DNA of 64,000 nucleotides from Pseudomonas sp. BBP2017 (lineage in GTDB: Bacteria; Pseudomonadota; Gammaproteobacteria; Pseudomonadales; Pseudomonadaceae), in NCBI RefSeq assembly GCF_003024385.1, contig NZ_PVZN01000006.1:1-64000 (forward strand). The letters are read 5' to 3'. The notes beneath the pieces were generated by a model. That model ran no database searches, was not told where the DNA came from, and saw nothing but the letters and a program-made list of their open reading frames with translations. Below are positions 62,154 to 64,000 of the stretch, piece by piece. The first letter of the stretch is position 1; each line of letters begins with the position of its first letter. Position numbers and translations under genes: made by a program.

Positions 62154-64000
62154 GCCGCTACGTCCTCACTCAGGCCACTGTGGCGCAAGAGTGCGTCGAT
62201 TGACGGCTCACGGCCACGGAAGTCGACGAACAGCAGCATTGGCTCCTGGGAGCCGCCACGGGCCAGGATCGCTTCACGGAAGGCGCGGCCGGTTTCAGCG
62301 TTGAGCACGCCTTCTTCCTCGAAACGCGAGAAGGCATCGGCCGAGAGCACTTCAGCCCACTTGTAGCTGTAGTAACCTGCGGCATAACCGCCGGCGAAGA
62401 TATGCGCAAAGCTGTTGGGGAAGCGGTTGTACGCTGGTGGACGCATGACCGAAACCTCGTCGCGGATGCCTTCAAGCACCTCCAGTACGCTGCGACCGTC
62501 GCCGTGACTGGCGTGCAGCTCGAAGTCGAACAGCGAGAACTCCAGCTGGCGGACCATCATCAGCCCGGACTGAAAGTTCTTCGCCGCCAGCATCTTCTCC
62601 AGCAGGTCCTGGGGCAGGGCGGCACCGGTTTCGTAGTGACCGGAAATCAGCGCCAGGCCTTCCGGCTCCCAGCACCAGTTTTCCATGAACTGGCTTGGCA
62701 GTTCGACCGCATCCCAGGCCACGCCATTGATCCCGGAGACCCCGGCATGATCGATGCGCGTCAACAGGTGATGCAGGCCATGACCAAACTCGTGGAACAG
62801 GGTGGTGACTTCGTCGTGAGTCAGCAGCGCCGGCTTGCCGGGGGCTGCCGGGGTGAAGTTGCACACCAGGTTGGCCACCGGGCTCTGCAGCACGCCAGCT
62901 TCGGTACGGCGACGATCACGGGCACCGTCCATCCAGGCACCGCCGCGCTTGTTGGCGCGGGCGTAAAGGTCGAAGAAGAAACGTCCAACGTGTTGGCCGT
63001 GTTCCTTGATCTCGAACAGGCGCACGTCTGGATGCCAGGTATCGAAACCCTTGAGCTCGGCGATCTCGATGCCGTACAGGCGCTGGACGATGGCAAACAG
63101 ACCGGAAAGCACCTTGTCGATAGGGAAGTAGGCGCGCAACGTTTCCTGGGAAACGCTGTAACGCTGCTCACGGAGTTTTTCGCCGTAGAAACCGCTGTCC
63201 CAGCTCTGCAGGTCCGGGCAACCCTGCTCGGCGGCATAAGCCTTGAGCTGGGCCAGGTCCTGGACGGCGAACGGCTTGCTGCGCTTGGCCAGGTCTCGCA
63301 GGAAGCTCAGCACCTGATCGCTGGACTCGGCCATTTTGGTTGCCAGGCTCAACTCGGCGTAGTTGGCGTAACCAAGCAGTTCGGCCAGCTCCTGACGCAG
63401 GTCGAGGATCTCGCGCATCACCGGGCCGTTGTCGAACTGGCCGGCATTGGGGCCCTGGTCGGAGGCGCGGGTGCAGTAAGCCGCGTAGATTTCTTCACGC
63501 AGGGCGCGGTCTTCGGCGTAGGTCATCACTGCGTAGTAGCTGGGGAATTCCAGGCTGATCAGCCAGCCATCGAGGCCCTTGGCCTGGGCGGCGGCAGCCA
63601 TCTGCGCCTTGGCCGAATCGGTCAGGCCTGCCAGCGCCGCTTCGTCGGTGACGTGCTTGGTCCAGGCCTGGGTGGCGTCGAGCAGTTGGTTGGAGAAGCG
63701 GCTGCCCAGTTCGCTGAGCTTGCTCTGCACTTGCGCATAACGCTGCTGCTGATCGGCCGGCAGGTCGATACCCGACAGGCGGAAGTCACGCAGGGCGTGT
63801 TCGAGAATAGTTTTTTGCGCGACATCGAAGCCAGCGGCTTCAGGGCTGGCGATCAGCGTTTCGTAGGCCTGGAACAGCTCACGGTTCTGGCCCAGCTCGG
63901 TGGCATACGCGCTCAATGCCGGCAGGCAGGCCTCGTAGGCTTCGCGCAACTCGGCGCTGTTGCACACCGCGTTGAGGTGGCTGACCGGACTCCAGGCGGC
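62150..64000 (-). CDS. prlC: Oligopeptidase A (5' end beyond the window)
   Basis: The C-terminal 616 residues or so of an M3 oligopeptidase are present; the N-terminal part lies past base 64000, and the frame is open to the edge. Zinc motif HEFGHGLHHLL and the downstream AVELPSQFMENWCWE are intact. The enzyme degrades short peptides, including cleaved signal peptides, in the cytosol. It is translationally coupled to yheV. Confidence 0.93.
   Translation of the reverse strand, partial: AAWSPVSHLNAVCNSAELREAYEACLPALSAYATELGQNRELFQAYETLIASPEAAGFDVAQKTILEHALRDFRLSGIDLPADQQQRYAQVQSKLSELGSRFSNQLLDATQAWTKHVTDEAALAGLTDSAKAQMAAAAQAKGLDGWLISLEFPSYYAVMTYAEDRALREEIYAAYCTRASDQGPNAGQFDNGPVMREILDLRQELAELLGYANYAELSLATKMAESSDQVLSFLRDLAKRSKPFAVQDLAQLKAYAAEQGCPDLQSWDSGFYGEKLREQRYSVSQETLRAYFPIDKVLSGLFAIVQRLYGIEIAELKGFDTWHPDVRLFEIKEHGQHVGRFFFDLYARANKRGGAWMDGARDRRRTEAGVLQSPVANLVCNFTPAAPGKPALLTHDEVTTLFHEFGHGLHHLLTRIDHAGVSGINGVAWDAVELPSQFMENWCWEPEGLALISGHYETGAALPQDLLEKMLAAKNFQSGLMMVRQLEFSLFDFELHASHGDGRSVLEVLEGIRDEVSVMRPPAYNRFPNSFAHIFAGGYAAGYYSYKWAEVLSADAFSRFEEEGVLNAETGRAFREAILARGGSQEPMLLFVDFRGREPSIDALLRHSGLSEDVAA

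Noticed and set aside
1..64000. CRISPR array, prophage, insertion sequence or tRNA gene
   Set aside because: No regular repeat-spacer pattern, transposase, integrase or phage structural gene, and no tRNA-like cloverleaf was noticed on either strand.

Overview
This window is a stretch of a fluorescent Pseudomonas chromosome, most likely of the P. putida group. It is GC-rich by eye, gene-dense, and keeps the gene orders coxB-coxA-ctaG-coxC / SURF1-ctaA-cyoE-senC, znuA|zur-znuC-znuB / metNIQ, polA|engB / cc4-dsbA and gcdH-gcdG|gcdR / pntAA-pntAB-pntB that are characteristic of that genus. The strain is inferred; nothing here identifies a species. No prophage, insertion sequence, CRISPR array or tRNA was seen.

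Layout. 1-505: promoter and leader region of an rRNA operon that runs leftward out of the window, with three tandem promoters and boxA. 506-7306: glutarate catabolism (gcdG, gcdH, divergent LysR gene gcdR) and the proton-translocating transhydrogenase (pntAA, pntAB, pntB). 7484-12840: a CoA hydrolase/transferase, a DUF1127 protein among repeated ACTGT/ACAGT motifs, then three tandem secreted DUF2388 paralogs translationally coupled to a large DUF4105 protein. 12850-19013: GFA-like protein, CitMHS citrate transporter, TerC protein, Na/Pi cotransporter, M16 peptidase. 19087-23659: DUF5924 protein and a complete MCE/Mla-like lipid ABC transporter with its lipoprotein. 23641-26332: SpmA/SpmB-like protein and the GltP symporter on the minus strand.

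26333-33383: an intergenic zone with two inverted repeats and two decayed genes (a truncated DUF1328 gene and the 3' end of a histidine kinase resembling KinB), followed by a minus-strand run of EAL phosphodiesterase, AmpDh2-type amidase, DgcH-type diguanylate cyclase, EEP nuclease and DsbA. 33551-39770: cytochromes c, engB, the sRNA locus ersA (AlgU-type promoter), polA, DUF2782, thrB. 39775-46502: zinc uptake (znuA, zur, znuC, znuB) and methionine uptake (metN, metI, metQ), bounded by REP-type palindromes. 46507-54942: the aa3-type cytochrome c oxidase with its heme-A and copper assembly genes. 55312-64000: a conserved hypothetical, SulP transporter with carbonic anhydrase, a radical SAM gene with a LexA box at its start, and two M3 peptidases around yheV (the right-hand one, prlC, is cut by the window edge).

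Most of the window is core metabolism. The best candidates for undescribed biology are the DUF2388x3-DUF4105 envelope operon, whose large protein carries both an HEXXH motif and a permuted papain-like His/Cys pair; the LexA-controlled radical SAM gene; the kinB-like scar beside intact c-di-GMP and peptidoglycan genes; and the diverged M3 peptidase next to prlC.
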